Positions 53,979 through 63,099 are shown, counted from the first letter of the stretch. The stretch is DNA of 64,000 nucleotides from Candidatus Phelpsiimicrobium noxiivivens (GCA_001873995.1 MNVR01000008.1:11903-75902); one strand, 5' to 3'. A program made the numbers and translations. The notes: generated from the letters alone by a model not told the origin.

Positions 53979-55076
53979 TTATTGATACTCAAAATATGAC
54001 CGGCAAGTGCCTTCGCGCGAGACCATGCAAGGCCCCTTAGGCGCCAGCGGCGTGCACGACTTGCCAAAAAACGGGCACTGCGTAGGCGCTATTTTACCTT
54101 TTAAAACATCCGCGCACAAACAACCCCGCGCGGCACGCAAAGCACGTGTATTTTTAACTTCATTTTTTAAATTATACTTCTTCTGCGCGTCAAATTCCGA
54201 ATACACGCTCCTGACAAACAACCCGCTATTTTTAATAACACCCAGGCCGCGCCATAAGCTGTCTTTCTGTATAAACGCTTTTTTCAACAATGCTTTGGCG
54301 CGCGTATTGCCTTTATTCCGCACGATACGCGTGTATTCATTTTCTAAAATAGGCCGCCTGTCATTTACAGCTTTGACTATACGGTATATGGCAAACAGTA
54401 TATCCGAAGATTCAAACCCGGTGATCACTGAAGGTAACGCTATTTTTTTAAAAACCCTGGCATACCCTGACACACCAATAATAGCGCTGACATGGCCAGG
54501 CAATAAAAAACCATTCAGAGCAAGCTCTCTATCTTCTCCGAGCGCGATAAGCGCTTCAGGAATTGTCTTATGCGCCGAATAGACGCTGAAATTCCTTAAT
54601 TTTTCCTTTTTAGCTGTTTCCAAAGCTATGGCTGTGCCGGGGGCAGTCGTCTCAAAACCTACGGCAAGAAAAACGACTTCTTTTTTAGGCAGTCGCCTCG
54701 CGATATCCAAAGCGTCAAGCGCGGAATTTACGCCGCGTATATCAGCGCCCTCACTTCTGAGCGTCTCAAGAGATTCTCCATCCGCGGGCACGCGCAACAT
54801 ATCCGGATAAGTCGTGATAACAATATCTTTATGCCTGGCGAGAAACAAGGCATTCTTGAGATAACCGTCGCTAGTCACGCACACAGGGCAGCCAGGCCCT
54901 GAGATCAACTCTATTTTTTGCGAAAGCATACTTTTTATGCCGAACCTTCTGATCGCGGCTGTATGCGTGCCACAGACCTCCATTATCTTATAAACAGGCC
55001 TGACAACCTCAGAATTGATCAGATCAACTAAGCGCCTGACTTTTTTCGGATCCCTATATTCGTCTATGTATTTCAT
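53979..55076 (-). CDS. hypD: Hydrogenase maturation protein HypD
   Basis: 365 residues. Signatures: MEVCGTHTAAIRRFGI, SGPGCPVCVT, AVGFETTAPGTA, GFLLPGHVSAIIG and the C-terminal Cys cluster (GCLCADVLKG...CPFFGKSCTP...GPCMVSREGTC). With HypC it assembles the Fe(CN)2CO unit on its [4Fe-4S] protein. Confidence 0.96.
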   Translation of the reverse strand: MKYIDEYRDPKKVRRLVDLINSEVVRPVYKIMEVCGTHTAAIRRFGIKSMLSQKIELISGPGCPVCVTSDGYLKNALFLARHKDIVITTYPDMLRVPADGESLETLRSEGADIRGVNSALDALDIARRLPKKEVVFLAVGFETTAPGTAIALETAKKEKLRNFSVYSAHKTIPEALIALGEDRELALNGFLLPGHVSAIIGVSGYARVFKKIALPSVITGFESSDILFAIYRIVKAVNDRRPILENEYTRIVRNKGNTRAKALLKKAFIQKDSLWRGLGVIKNSGLFVRSVYSEFDAQKKYNLKNEVKNTRALRAARGCLCADVLKGKIAPTQCPFFGKSCTPLAPKGPCMVSREGTCRSYFEYQ

Positions 55077-55117
55077 TAACTTTGCCTATATACAGCAAAC
55101 AATATTATTGAATGGAT

Positions 55118-55278
55118 CTTGGTTTGGTTCGTCTTACGCAGGCACGCTCGTCTCGCCCAGCGGCTCGCCTTCGCTCTGTTTTCGGCCTCGCTCTCCCGCC
55201 TTTGGCGGGAACCATGCCCGCCTGCCGGCAGGCAGGCTCGGCCTCAAAACGGCCTGCTTCAAGCCAAACCAAACCAAG
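55118..55278. repeat. Inverted-repeat intergenic element with GC-rich interior
   Basis: Arms CTTGGTTTGGTT (55118-55129) and AACCAAACCAAG (55267-55278) enclose hairpin-forming GC-rich sequence including CCGCCTTTGGCGGG and the GCCTGCCGGCAGGC palindrome. The remaining bases to hypC (55279-55465) hold short AT-rich TTTCTA repeats and no gene. Confidence 0.6.
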
Positions 55279-55465
55279 CTCCACCTAGATCTGCCCGCTT
55301 GATTTAGCTTATATAAGCAGTGTATGTTTCTGCCGCAGGCGGCAAAAATACCGTGGGCAAAGAAGTTTCCATTGATTTCGCGTTATTCAATAATTATTAA
55401 AAATATTAAGTTTCTATAAATTCCCATGAGTTTCTACTAATTTCTATAAGTTTCTATTTTCAATC

Positions 55466-55696
55466 TCAACTTTCTTTATCCACCTTCTGGCCTAATTCTG
55501 TGATCAAAGAAAGTATCTCTTTAGCCCTTACCTTATTTATCTTTTCAATAGCTATGCCTGCGTGAACAAGGACATAATCGCCCTTTTTCGGCTTCTCTAT
55601 CAATTGAATGCTAACCGAACTTTTTATGGACCCCACTGAAACTTTGGCCATGGCGCCCTCAATATGCTCTATTTTCATTGGATATGCTATACACAC
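55466..55696 (-). CDS. hypC: Hydrogenase maturation chaperone HypC
   Basis: 76 residues. MCIAYPMKI gives the essential Cys2, followed by the OB-like core (GDYVLVHAGIAIEKI) of HypC/HupF. It escorts the Fe(CN)2CO unit from HypD to the large subunit. Confidence 0.93.
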   Translation of the reverse strand: MCIAYPMKIEHIEGAMAKVSVGSIKSSVSIQLIEKPKKGDYVLVHAGIAIEKINKVRAKEILSLITELGQKVDKES

Positions 55697-55744
55697 AGAA
55701 CACCACTTTTGGATTGTAGGCCGTGTCTTGCTTATATTTTACGT

Positions 55745-55836
55745 AGGGGCGTTTGTTTTGCCCCTGCGAGGCGAAACTGCACTCCGATTTTTCGGCTCGC
55801 TCTCAGGCTATGATCTTATATAAGATCATAGCCTGA
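55745..55836. repeat. Intergenic hairpins including a 34-bp perfect palindrome
   Basis: AGGGGC-GTTTGTTTT-GCCCCT (55745-55765) and a perfect palindrome at 55803-55836 whose half is TCAGGCTATGATCTTAT. Located between hypF and hypC. Confidence 0.7.
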
Positions 55837-55911
55837 TCCATGCCCGCTCGCGCGAAAAATAGACCCTACTTTAAAACATAACCAAACCACTCCCTTCTGA
55901 TCAAGAAAACA

Positions 55912-57063
55912 TCACACCCTAGAACAAGCATTCCTCTCCATACAATACGCTGCTATCTGGCCCTGCGAAATACCCAGATCCGTAGTCAACGGCCTTTTCG
56001 CGAAAAATAGCCGAAACGCGTCTTTTGCGAAAACCTTCTTTATTTCATCTACAAGTATGTTATTCATAAATACGCCTCCAGAAAAATAAACGTCCGAAAT
56101 ACCTGTTTTAGCACGTAACTTCAGGCACGTCTTTCTTACAATATGAGCTAATGTAACGTGAAAGCGATATGCTATTTTCTCTACCGCGCTATTTAAAGCG
56201 ATATCATTGACTATTTTCCGAAATAATGAAGTACTGCCTAAGATTAAAATACCATTTTTTTGCTTTATATCAAAAGCATAGCTTTGCGCAGGAAACTTAT
56301 ACCTGGCTGCCGCTTTTTCTAAAAGAACGGCAGCTTCCGCCTCTTTTACAACTACGGCCTTTAACCCTAAAATAGCGCAAACAGCGTCAAATATCCTTCC
56401 AACGCTGGAAGTAAGCGGAGAATTGAATTTTTTTTCAATCATCTGGCGGACCATAAAAATATTTTGAGCAGGTACACCTTCAAGAAATTTAAATTTCATG
56501 CCGCGGACATCTCTCGGATATATCTTATCAAGAATACCTAAAGTCACGCGCCAAGGCTCGCGTATAGCTGCTTCGCTGCCCGGCAGGGCCTGATACTCAA
56601 AATGGGCTAACCTCTCAAATCGCTTGTTCTGATAAACAAAAAACTCCCCGCCCCAAACATTTCCGTCTGAGCCAAAACCAGTGCCGTCAAAAGTCAAGGC
56701 GATAAACCGCCCTGGGCCGGCCTCTATGCCAAAATTCGCCGCGTGCGCGATATGGTGAAATATTGGCGCAAGGCTTGCTTTTGGAAAATAAGACCCGCGA
56801 ATGCTATCAACTTCTTTTTTACAGACAAAATTGGGGTGCGGGTCAAACGTTATTGTATCCGGGCTCAAACGAAACGCGCGCTTAAGAAACCGAGCAGCTT
56901 GAAAATAAAATCCTCTTATATCACTAAGATCTTTTTTAGGCGACAGGGAATATATCTTTTGACTCTGCGTCCAGGAGACCCTCTGGCGGGTATCGGCCCC
57001 TAATGCAAGTATTGTCAGATCAGGCTTTAAAAATGAAGAAATTTGATTGATGATAAACTGCAT
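55912..57063 (-). CDS. hypF: HypF carbamoyltransferase, C-terminal (Kae1-like) half only
   Basis: 383 residues corresponding to the second half of HypF (usually about 750). Motifs HHIAHAANFGIEA, TFDGTGFGSDGNVWGGEFF and SGGVFMNN are those of the carbamoyl-transfer domain. The acylphosphatase, zinc-finger and YrdC-like domains are absent; upstream there are only a palindromic repeat and another gene. Either hypF is split, with the other half elsewhere, or it is truncated. The ATG at 57063 is preferred to a TTG three codons earlier. Confidence 0.85.
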   Translation of the reverse strand: MQFIINQISSFLKPDLTILALGADTRQRVSWTQSQKIYSLSPKKDLSDIRGFYFQAARFLKRAFRLSPDTITFDPHPNFVCKKEVDSIRGSYFPKASLAPIFHHIAHAANFGIEAGPGRFIALTFDGTGFGSDGNVWGGEFFVYQNKRFERLAHFEYQALPGSEAAIREPWRVTLGILDKIYPRDVRGMKFKFLEGVPAQNIFMVRQMIEKKFNSPLTSSVGRIFDAVCAILGLKAVVVKEAEAAVLLEKAAARYKFPAQSYAFDIKQKNGILILGSTSLFRKIVNDIALNSAVEKIAYRFHVTLAHIVRKTCLKLRAKTGISDVYFSGGVFMNNILVDEIKKVFAKDAFRLFFAKRPLTTDLGISQGQIAAYCMERNACSRV

Positions 57064-57085
57064 ATTTCTCAATTCTCGCTAAAAC

Positions 57086-57108
57086 CCTGCCTGCCGGCAG
57101 GCAGGCGA
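57086..57108. repeat. CCTGCCGGCAGG palindrome upstream of the hypF half
   Basis: CCTGCCTGCCGGCAGGCAGG, the same core as at 19267, 25964, 52493 and 55215. It lies where the missing HypF N-terminal coding region would join. Confidence 0.7.
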
Positions 57109-57120
57109 ATACCGAAATAA

Positions 57121-58608
57121 TCACTCTTTACCCACATAGGATTTAGTGCCATGAGTTTCTTTTTCGTAATTGTTGGCATTCTCCATAAAATCGCGCACGC
57201 AGACACTGACCAAAGGATCATATTTCTTGTTATGCATAGCGCGTTGTATGCGGCCTGGTTTAGAGAAAAATTCCCTAAATGCCCATGACGCCAAGTCCGC
57301 CAATGCCGGCGTAGATAAATACTTCGTAGGCATTATAGGCTGATGAAAATCCCACTGCTTGATCTTTTTATTCAAATCTTCCATTTTAAGCAACCCTCTG
57401 GCCGTCACATCGTCCCATATCGGCGAGCCCGGGATAGGTGTTAAGAACTGCAACGCGATTATGTCCGGGTCTATCTCATCAATAGCCGCGAAGCGGCTTT
57501 TGATTATTTCCTCATTATCATCTTCAAACCCTATCATCCAGGTCAGGACTGTTGCAATACCAGCTTCGCGCAGTTTGGCAACGGTCTCTTTGACCTGCTC
57601 TACTGTTATGCCTTTCTTTATTTTTTTCAGCTCTTCGTCATCAGCCACTTCAAGGCCTACCAGGCACATAAAACAACCCGTCTTCTTTAAGTCCTTAAAA
57701 AGATCAATATCTCTTATAAAATAAGGGGCGCGGCCTAACGGCATCCACTTCATTTGCACATTTTTTTTCAAGCACAGCTCTATTGTCTCCTCCATCCTCT
57801 TGCGTGAGACATTATAACAATCATCCATCATGACAATGACCCTTGTGCCATACTGGTTATAAAGTATTTCCATCTCTTCTACGACTTTCGCGGCGGAGCG
57901 AAAACGATAATTCTTTAAGTCCTGGTTACCTCTAGGGTCATACTGGCCCCACTCGTAACAAAAAGTACAGGCAGCAGGGCAACCACGCGAATTCCAGGTT
58001 TCGGAATAGTTTTTCCAATAGGTATGGCCTACATATTTATCCATCGGGAACAGGTCATAAGCCGGCATTGGCAAAGAATCCAGATCCTTGATCAGCGGCC
58101 TGTAGGCATTTAATATTATCTTGCCATTTTGTCTCCACGCGGCGCCCTTAACTAAAGAAAAATCAGGTTTAGAACTGGAGAGCGCTTTTACGATATCACT
58201 TAGTGTCTCTTCACATTCGCCGGATATACAAAAATCGATCTTCGGATTTTCCTGCATCGTAAATTCGGTGGCCGACGCATAAAATATGCCCCCGACAATA
58301 GTATGCACGCGAGGAAAACGCTCTTTAACCTTGCGCGCCGCCTCATTATAAATAAATACTACGGCAAGCCCCCCGGTAGTATGAAGGATATCACCTACAT
58401 AGACAATATCAGGCTTGATCTCTCCGACTCGTTCTAACATTTGGGCATCATTCAAACCCAAAGCTCTGCAATCCAGGGCCTCCATTTGAATACCAGGATT
58501 GTGGGCACGAAGATACCCGGCTAATTGCGCGTGCCCTATGTTAATGGCTCTATGCGTTCCCCACATAGCCCACGCGCCTAAAGGCGGCTGTAAAAATAAT
58601 ATTTTCAT
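57121..58608 (-). CDS. B12-binding radical SAM protein (BchE-like class)
   Basis: About 495 residues. N-terminal cobalamin-binding domain (about 1-150; INIGHAQLAGYLRAH, VYVGDILHTTGG, TIVGGIFYAS), then a radical SAM core with the cluster motif CPAACTFCYEW and a C-terminal helical part. Members methylate or cyclise unactivated carbons. In this position it may tailor the polyketide product. AAGGGAG precedes tandem ATGs (58611, 58608). Confidence 0.85.
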   Translation of the reverse strand: MKILFLQPPLGAWAMWGTHRAINIGHAQLAGYLRAHNPGIQMEALDCRALGLNDAQMLERVGEIKPDIVYVGDILHTTGGLAVVFIYNEAARKVKERFPRVHTIVGGIFYASATEFTMQENPKIDFCISGECEETLSDIVKALSSSKPDFSLVKGAAWRQNGKIILNAYRPLIKDLDSLPMPAYDLFPMDKYVGHTYWKNYSETWNSRGCPAACTFCYEWGQYDPRGNQDLKNYRFRSAAKVVEEMEILYNQYGTRVIVMMDDCYNVSRKRMEETIELCLKKNVQMKWMPLGRAPYFIRDIDLFKDLKKTGCFMCLVGLEVADDEELKKIKKGITVEQVKETVAKLREAGIATVLTWMIGFEDDNEEIIKSRFAAIDEIDPDIIALQFLTPIPGSPIWDDVTARGLLKMEDLNKKIKQWDFHQPIMPTKYLSTPALADLASWAFREFFSKPGRIQRAMHNKKYDPLVSVCVRDFMENANNYEKETHGTKSYVGKE

Positions 58609-58631
58609 CATTAACTCCCTTCTCAAAAGCC

Positions 58632-59552
58632 TTACAATTTTACCTGTTTAAAGATCTTTTCTATATTCCCACCCAGGATATTTTTCTTATCAATTTCAGC
58701 CAGGCTCAAACGATCTAAGACATCCATAGAAGCGGCAATATCTTTTTTGGCCGGATAATCGCTGCCCCAGACGATATGTTCAGGGCCAAATAGTTCTAAA
58801 GATGCAATAAAATTAGATGCCGTCTTGTCGCCGCTGGTATCTACGTAGATCTGCTTTAAATAAACTGACGGTTTATTGCGCAGGTCCTTGACAAAATCTA
58901 TCCCCCTAAGCATCGTGTAAGTCGCGTCATAGCGATGCGCTATAAAAGGCGTGACTCCTCCAAAATACGAAAATATAAGTTTTAGGCCAGGAAACTGTTC
59001 AAATACGCCTGCCATCAAAAGTTTTCCCACGCACATTGTAGTCTCAAAGACATATTCTATTACCGGCGTTAACAAAGGATCGTTAACCTGAGAAAAACCA
59101 ATGGGTTTTATTATCTGCGGATGCACGAAAATGGGGACGCCCGACTTCTGCGCTGCCTTATACAAGCTCATATAGCGCGCGTCATCCAAGAATAATCCGT
59201 TAAAGCTTGTGGCAAGGGAAATGGCCTTAAAGCCAAGCTCGAGTGTTGCCCTTTTAAACTCGGCCATCATCTTCTTCTCATCATCGATCGGCAAGATGGC
59301 CGCTCCAATAAACCTATCGGGCCGCATCTTTAAAATAGCCGCGACTCGTTCGTTATATATCTCAACGACCTTCTCGTAATTCCCCATATGGATATGGGCG
59401 TCTGACGTAGGATAACTAAGGACGACCTTATCTACGCCTGCCTTATCCATGGCCGCTACGTGCGTTTCAATATCGCCCCACGCTTTAGAGAAAAAATGAG
59501 CGTTATCTATTATCTCCTGCGGCAACCAATGACTATGCGCGTCTATTATCAT
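58632..59552 (-). CDS. Amidohydrolase, ACMSD/decarboxylase-like
   Basis: 306 residues, TIM barrel. Metal ligands: MIIDAHSHW at the N-terminus, His in IFVHPQI, His in PFIAHRYD, and Asp in VWGSDYPA near the C-terminus. This is the amidohydrolase-2 set, which includes nonoxidative aromatic acid decarboxylases. Next to an aromatic polyketide gene set a decarboxylase role is plausible but inferred. Confidence 0.85.
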   Translation of the reverse strand: MIIDAHSHWLPQEIIDNAHFFSKAWGDIETHVAAMDKAGVDKVVLSYPTSDAHIHMGNYEKVVEIYNERVAAILKMRPDRFIGAAILPIDDEKKMMAEFKRATLELGFKAISLATSFNGLFLDDARYMSLYKAAQKSGVPIFVHPQIIKPIGFSQVNDPLLTPVIEYVFETTMCVGKLLMAGVFEQFPGLKLIFSYFGGVTPFIAHRYDATYTMLRGIDFVKDLRNKPSVYLKQIYVDTSGDKTASNFIASLELFGPEHIVWGSDYPAKKDIAASMDVLDRLSLAEIDKKNILGGNIEKIFKQVKL

Positions 59553-59591
59553 AAGTTTTGCCTATTTTAGGTATCTTACCCTGCAAAATTC

Positions 59592-59668
59592 ACCCCGGAG
59601 TCTGCCGAGAAAAATGTCTTGCCCAGGTACGCCGGGCAGAGATTTTCCCGGCGTCTAAACAAGGGGCA
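59592..59668. repeat. REP-like intergenic element, copy 4
   Basis: CCCCGGAGTCTGCCGAGAAAAAT, inner hairpin TGCCC-GG...CC-GGGCA, GATTTTCCCGGCG, TCTAAACAAGGGG. More diverged than copies 2 and 3 but with the same order of parts. A GCCTATTTTAGGTATC module precedes it, as in copies 1 and 3. Confidence 0.5.
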
Positions 59669-59681
59669 ATGTTTCTTTCCC

Positions 59682-60455
59682 TTATTTCTCCGGATGATTC
59701 TGTTTGAACGGAATGACCGGTTTTGTCCACGGCGTCTGTTGATTGATAACGGATATCTCTAACGGACAGACATTCGCAGGAACCGTCAAGGCAAACTTCA
59801 CCGCGTTCTCTATCGCCTCTGTCGTCATAAGCCTTGAGCTATCCTTCGAGATATCATTAAGCTTCCCGGTCAATTCAGTATTAGTCACTCCTGGCAAAAG
59901 AGACGTCACCTTAATACCGAGATCGCGCATCTCCCAAAATAGCCCCTTGCCCCATTTGCGTAATGCCCATTTAAGCGACGTGTAAACTATAAAGTTGCGC
60001 GGCGGAGGATCTACCATAGTAGAGCCCGATACCATATTAATAACAGCGCCTCCCTTATTTTCAACAAAGTGATTTATGATAAGGCGCGTCAGCATCACAT
60101 AGCCGAAAAAATTCGTATACATGAGCTTCTCTATATCTTCCAACGGCTGCTCGTGAAATGGATACTGGCTTGAAACACCCGCGTTATTGATAAGCGCGTC
60201 TATTTTCTTAAACTCCTTCAAAGAAACATTTACCAGATTTTCCAGGTCCGCCTGCTTTGACACATCACACACGACACCTACAACTTTTGTCTTATATTTT
60301 TTAGCAATCTCATCGACAGTTTTATCCAAAACATCTTTGCCGCGCGCGGCCAAAACAAGGTTCATGCCTTCGCGAGCCAAAGACTCGGCAATCGCCCGTC
60401 CTATCCCGCGGCTGGAACCTGTTATTATCGCTGTCTTGCCTTTTAACTCTGACAT
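59682..60455 (-). CDS. SDR-family ketoreductase
   Basis: 257 residues from the ATG at 60455, preceded by AGCGGAGG. Rossmann motif TGSSRGIGRAIA, NNAG segment (LINNAGVSSQ), catalytic Ser in MVSGSTMV and YxxxK in VYTSLKWAL. FabG-like reductases in type II polyketide clusters reduce a poly-beta-keto intermediate, which fits the neighbours. Confidence 0.88.
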   Translation of the reverse strand: MSELKGKTAIITGSSRGIGRAIAESLAREGMNLVLAARGKDVLDKTVDEIAKKYKTKVVGVVCDVSKQADLENLVNVSLKEFKKIDALINNAGVSSQYPFHEQPLEDIEKLMYTNFFGYVMLTRLIINHFVENKGGAVINMVSGSTMVDPPPRNFIVYTSLKWALRKWGKGLFWEMRDLGIKVTSLLPGVTNTELTGKLNDISKDSSRLMTTEAIENAVKFALTVPANVCPLEISVINQQTPWTKPVIPFKQNHPEK

Positions 60456-60471
60456 AAGATCCTCCGCTAAT

Positions 60472-60912
60472 TTATTTCCCAGCTTCTTTTTCAATTACTT
60501 TCTTAAATATCTCAAGATTCTCTTTTGAATGCTTATTGATAAAACCTTCCACCTGTTCATCATTGAACTTTGCTTTTTTGTCCATTGTAAAATGCTGTAT
60601 CCATGTAAGGATAACGCCGTCTGTGGCCTGCGTGTAAAGCCAGACTATCTTCATATACTCAAAAGGAAATTTTGGTTCAAACCTTTCTGAATAAGTAAAA
60701 AAATCCTCTTTAAATAATAATCTAATCGATTGCCAGGAGCGCCCCTCATCATCTGTAAGCTGAAACGTAATTTTATTGCCTTCTTTTTTTACAATTTTGG
60801 CTTCCTTATATTCCCCGCCAAAAAGTTCTGTCCAACGTGGTATATCGTTTGATATATCAAATATCTTCTCATAAAGTGCTTTGATCGTTATAGAATTACA
60901 AGTATGTCCCAC
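60472..60912 (-). CDS. SRPBCC-fold aromatase/cyclase-like protein
   Basis: 146 residues with the START/SRPBCC layout of polyketide cyclases such as TcmN-type aromatases: N-terminal IKALYEKIFDISNDIPRWTELF, central beta strands, and a long C-terminal helix (about 118-143). Such proteins fold and aromatise polyketide chains. It ends 16 bases before the SDR start. Confidence 0.75.
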   Translation of the reverse strand: MGHTCNSITIKALYEKIFDISNDIPRWTELFGGEYKEAKIVKKEGNKITFQLTDDEGRSWQSIRLLFKEDFFTYSERFEPKFPFEYMKIVWLYTQATDGVILTWIQHFTMDKKAKFNDEQVEGFINKHSKENLEIFKKVIEKEAGK

Positions 60913-61064
60913 GGTTCGCCCCCTCTTTTATACTTTTGCCAATCATTCCGAGTCTCAATCTGCTGCATCAAGAGACGAGAAATAATTTCTTATTATTCTA
61001 AAATCGCAGCTGCTCTCGTTTAGTCAGTTCCTACCTGGCTCACTTCTACAGCAAAAACTACATA

Positions 61065-61190
61065 TTAAAATTTCCCTGAACGCTCTAAAATCAAAATGAT
61101 TAAAGCACTAATTATAAATAAGGCACTATAAAAATTTCGCCCTAAAAATTTTCTCTCAAGGCCCCATACAAACCCCAATACTATCACCAT
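61065..61190 (-). CDS. Possible very small membrane protein
   Basis: 41 codons (MVIVLGFVWGLERKF, then ALFIISALIILILERSGKF), two hydrophobic stretches. It overlaps the end of the next membrane ORF in another frame. It may be the frameshifted C-terminus of that protein. No ribosome site seen. The 150 bases downstream to the SRPBCC gene show nothing. Confidence 0.3.
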   Translation of the reverse strand: MVIVLGFVWGLERKFLGRNFYSALFIISALIILILERSGKF

Positions 61191-61449
61191 CCAATTTGTG
61201 TCTCAGTAGAAATGCGATAAAAATAGTAAAAAACCCGATTGCGCCACCAGTGACGGTAGATAATATAATCGGTGCTCTACTCAAATACAAATACCACCAA
61301 AAAAATAAAATTACTGATCCAAAAATCAAATTTGAGATATACTCTAGCCCTAAAAATGCAAAAATTATAGTCAAAATAGATAATGGAATAGCTATCTTTA
61401 CAACATGACTCCCAGAAAATATAATTTTCTTAATTATAGCTCTGTCCAA
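61156..61449 (-). CDS. Small membrane protein, unknown
   Basis: 97 residues with three predicted TM helices (about 13-35, 38-56, 60-82). Base use is AT-rich compared with the polyketide genes on either side. No family recognised; the C-terminal HKLDGDSIGVCMGP is unlike a natural ending and the reading may continue in the frame of 61065-61190 after a frameshift. Confidence 0.45.
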   Translation of the reverse strand: MDRAIIKKIIFSGSHVVKIAIPLSILTIIFAFLGLEYISNLIFGSVILFFWWYLYLSRAPIILSTVTGGAIGFFTIFIAFLLRHKLDGDSIGVCMGP

Positions 61450-61493
61450 AATCTTTACCTTTTACTCTCTTAACATATTCCAGATTATTTTCC

Positions 61494-61691
61494 TTAAAGC
61501 TTATTCAAACTTGTCTTTGTCGACTGCCGTGACTCTTTAAAAGATCCAAAAATATCCTGAATATTGTTAAGAAAAACAAGATATTGGTCAAATGAAAGAT
61601 AATCCATTCCCTTCGCAGTTCTAAAATCCTGGCACCGAGCCGCACTTTTGGCATCTTCTAACATTTCTTTTTTTTCTTCTTTAGTCAGCAC
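61494..61691 (-). CDS. Small partner protein of the nucleotidyltransferase
   Basis: 65 residues, acidic and Lys/Asp-rich N-terminus (LTKEEKKEMLEDAKSAARCQ), then YLSFDQYLVFLNNIQDIF. I recall proteins of this size and pattern next to stand-alone nucleotidyltransferases, but the role is unknown. It overlaps the nucleotidyltransferase gene by 11 bases. Confidence 0.6.
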   Translation of the reverse strand: MLTKEEKKEMLEDAKSAARCQDFRTAKGMDYLSFDQYLVFLNNIQDIFGSFKESRQSTKTSLNKL

Positions 61692-62232
61692 CTTTTACAT
61701 CCTTAATGATCTTTCCCAACTCATCAGTCCTGCCAAATAAATCAAAATATTCTTTCAATAATTTCATGTCAAGTTGTGCATAATGCTCTTTAACAAGCCC
61801 TTGAACATCCGCCATATCTTGAAGGCGGCGCCGTGGATCATTTGAACTTGACTGAACTTTCAGGCCTATTTGATCTTCAAAACGCAACACTTTAATTTTA
61901 AATTGTCCGCCAAAAATATCTTTTTCTCCAGCGCGCCGTAACATCGCCAATGCGTACTTACGATGCGCCAATAAAAAATCCACACGGCCAAATTCTCTTG
62001 CCGAATGACAAAAATTCAATACATCCTTACTTTCATGAATAAGCTCATACCCTTGAGCGCACATGATATCTTTGATCTTCTGACCTTCTGTAGCCAAAAT
62101 AAGCATATCAATATCAAGCGTCGAGCGTGAAATGCCTGCTGATTGTAATGCCAATCCACCAATAAGAGCAAAATCAATATGCTCTTTTTCAAATGCTTCC
62201 AATAAAAACTTAAAAACTCTAATAAAATCCAT
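61681..62232 (-). CDS. Stand-alone nucleotidyltransferase (AbiEii/MNT-like)
   Basis: 183 residues. N-terminal active-site pattern DFALIGGLALQSAGISRSTLDIDMLI (GG...SxxTxDxD) and a later Asp in GRVDFLLA. Related enzymes include type IV toxins and antibiotic nucleotidyltransferases. With the 65-residue partner it forms a toxin-antitoxin-like two-gene cassette dropped into the polyketide gene set, 10 bases from the cyclase gene. Confidence 0.75.
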   Translation of the reverse strand: MDFIRVFKFLLEAFEKEHIDFALIGGLALQSAGISRSTLDIDMLILATEGQKIKDIMCAQGYELIHESKDVLNFCHSAREFGRVDFLLAHRKYALAMLRRAGEKDIFGGQFKIKVLRFEDQIGLKVQSSSNDPRRRLQDMADVQGLVKEHYAQLDMKLLKEYFDLFGRTDELGKIIKDVKGAD

Positions 62233-62242
62233 AATAAATCCG

Positions 62243-63049
62243 TTAATCCCCTAAAATAGCCACAGCCCTCGTCCAGCCGGCGCCCGTATCCTTTATTTTG
62301 ACAGGCAGGCACGAAACAGTAAATCCATAAGGCTTAGGTATGGTACCCAAATTAGCCATCCGTTCCATATGGCAATACTCGCGCCTACGGCCTAAAAAAT
62401 GACACGGCCATATCTTAGACCTATCTTTGGTGGACAAAAATTCGTTAAACATTTCAAAACACGGCCTATCCAGGCCGATAGTATCAATACCGATCATCTT
62501 AACACCCTGATCAAGGATAAATTCAAGCGCGTCAGGCATCATGCCTACGTATTTATTGACATAATCAGGCGTCCCTATAAGTTTATCGCAACCTGTATAT
62601 ATCAAAACAATATCCATAGGTTTAATTGTATATCTTGCGCGGTTAAGAGCTGCCATTACTTCCTCTTTATTAATATTCTGAGGATATTTTAGATGAGTAA
62701 GGTCAAGGACAACGCCCGGACAAAAGCACCACTCCAGCGGCACATCCGCTATCATGCGGGCAGGCCGGCCCTCACACTTTGAACCATAATGGAACGGCGC
62801 GTCCACGTGTGTACCCATATGCACCGAGGCGTGGACTATCTCCAATGACAACATTTCGACATCAGGCACATCATTAGGCTTTGCCACACGCTCGCCCTTT
62901 GCAAAACGCTCTTTGCCTCCGGGCTGTTTGGACATTACAACCTCATTAAAATGCTCCACACCCGCCGCGTGAGTGATACGATCAACGGTAGCGGCGTGCG
63001 TTTCAATAAGAGTATCATCAATAGGAAGACTCAAATCAATAATGCGCAT
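62243..63049 (-). CDS. Cyclase-family protein (PF04199, kynurenine formamidase fold)
   Basis: 268 residues. Metal-binding motif HMGTHVDAPFHY (HxGTHxDxPxH) and the later IGIDTIGLDRP segment define the family, which was named for putative cyclases of antibiotic polyketide clusters and also includes arylformamidases. Beside an ACP and KS-beta the cyclase reading is favoured. Confidence 0.85.
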   Translation of the reverse strand: MRIIDLSLPIDDTLIETHAATVDRITHAAGVEHFNEVVMSKQPGGKERFAKGERVAKPNDVPDVEMLSLEIVHASVHMGTHVDAPFHYGSKCEGRPARMIADVPLEWCFCPGVVLDLTHLKYPQNINKEEVMAALNRARYTIKPMDIVLIYTGCDKLIGTPDYVNKYVGMMPDALEFILDQGVKMIGIDTIGLDRPCFEMFNEFLSTKDRSKIWPCHFLGRRREYCHMERMANLGTIPKPYGFTVSCLPVKIKDTGAGWTRAVAILGD

Positions 63050-63058
63050 GTTTTGGAT

Positions 63059-63098
63059 CCTTCCTCTATGTGGGATTAGGAAGGCCCACCCTTTCTGG
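63059..63098 (-). repeat. Two-hairpin repeat, copy 4
   Basis: CCTTCCT/AGGAAGG closes a 12-base loop (CTATGTGGGATT), then CC-CTTTCT-GG, where the second stem is only two pairs. It lies 9 bases before the cyclase ATG. Confidence 0.5.
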
Positions 63099-63099
63099 A

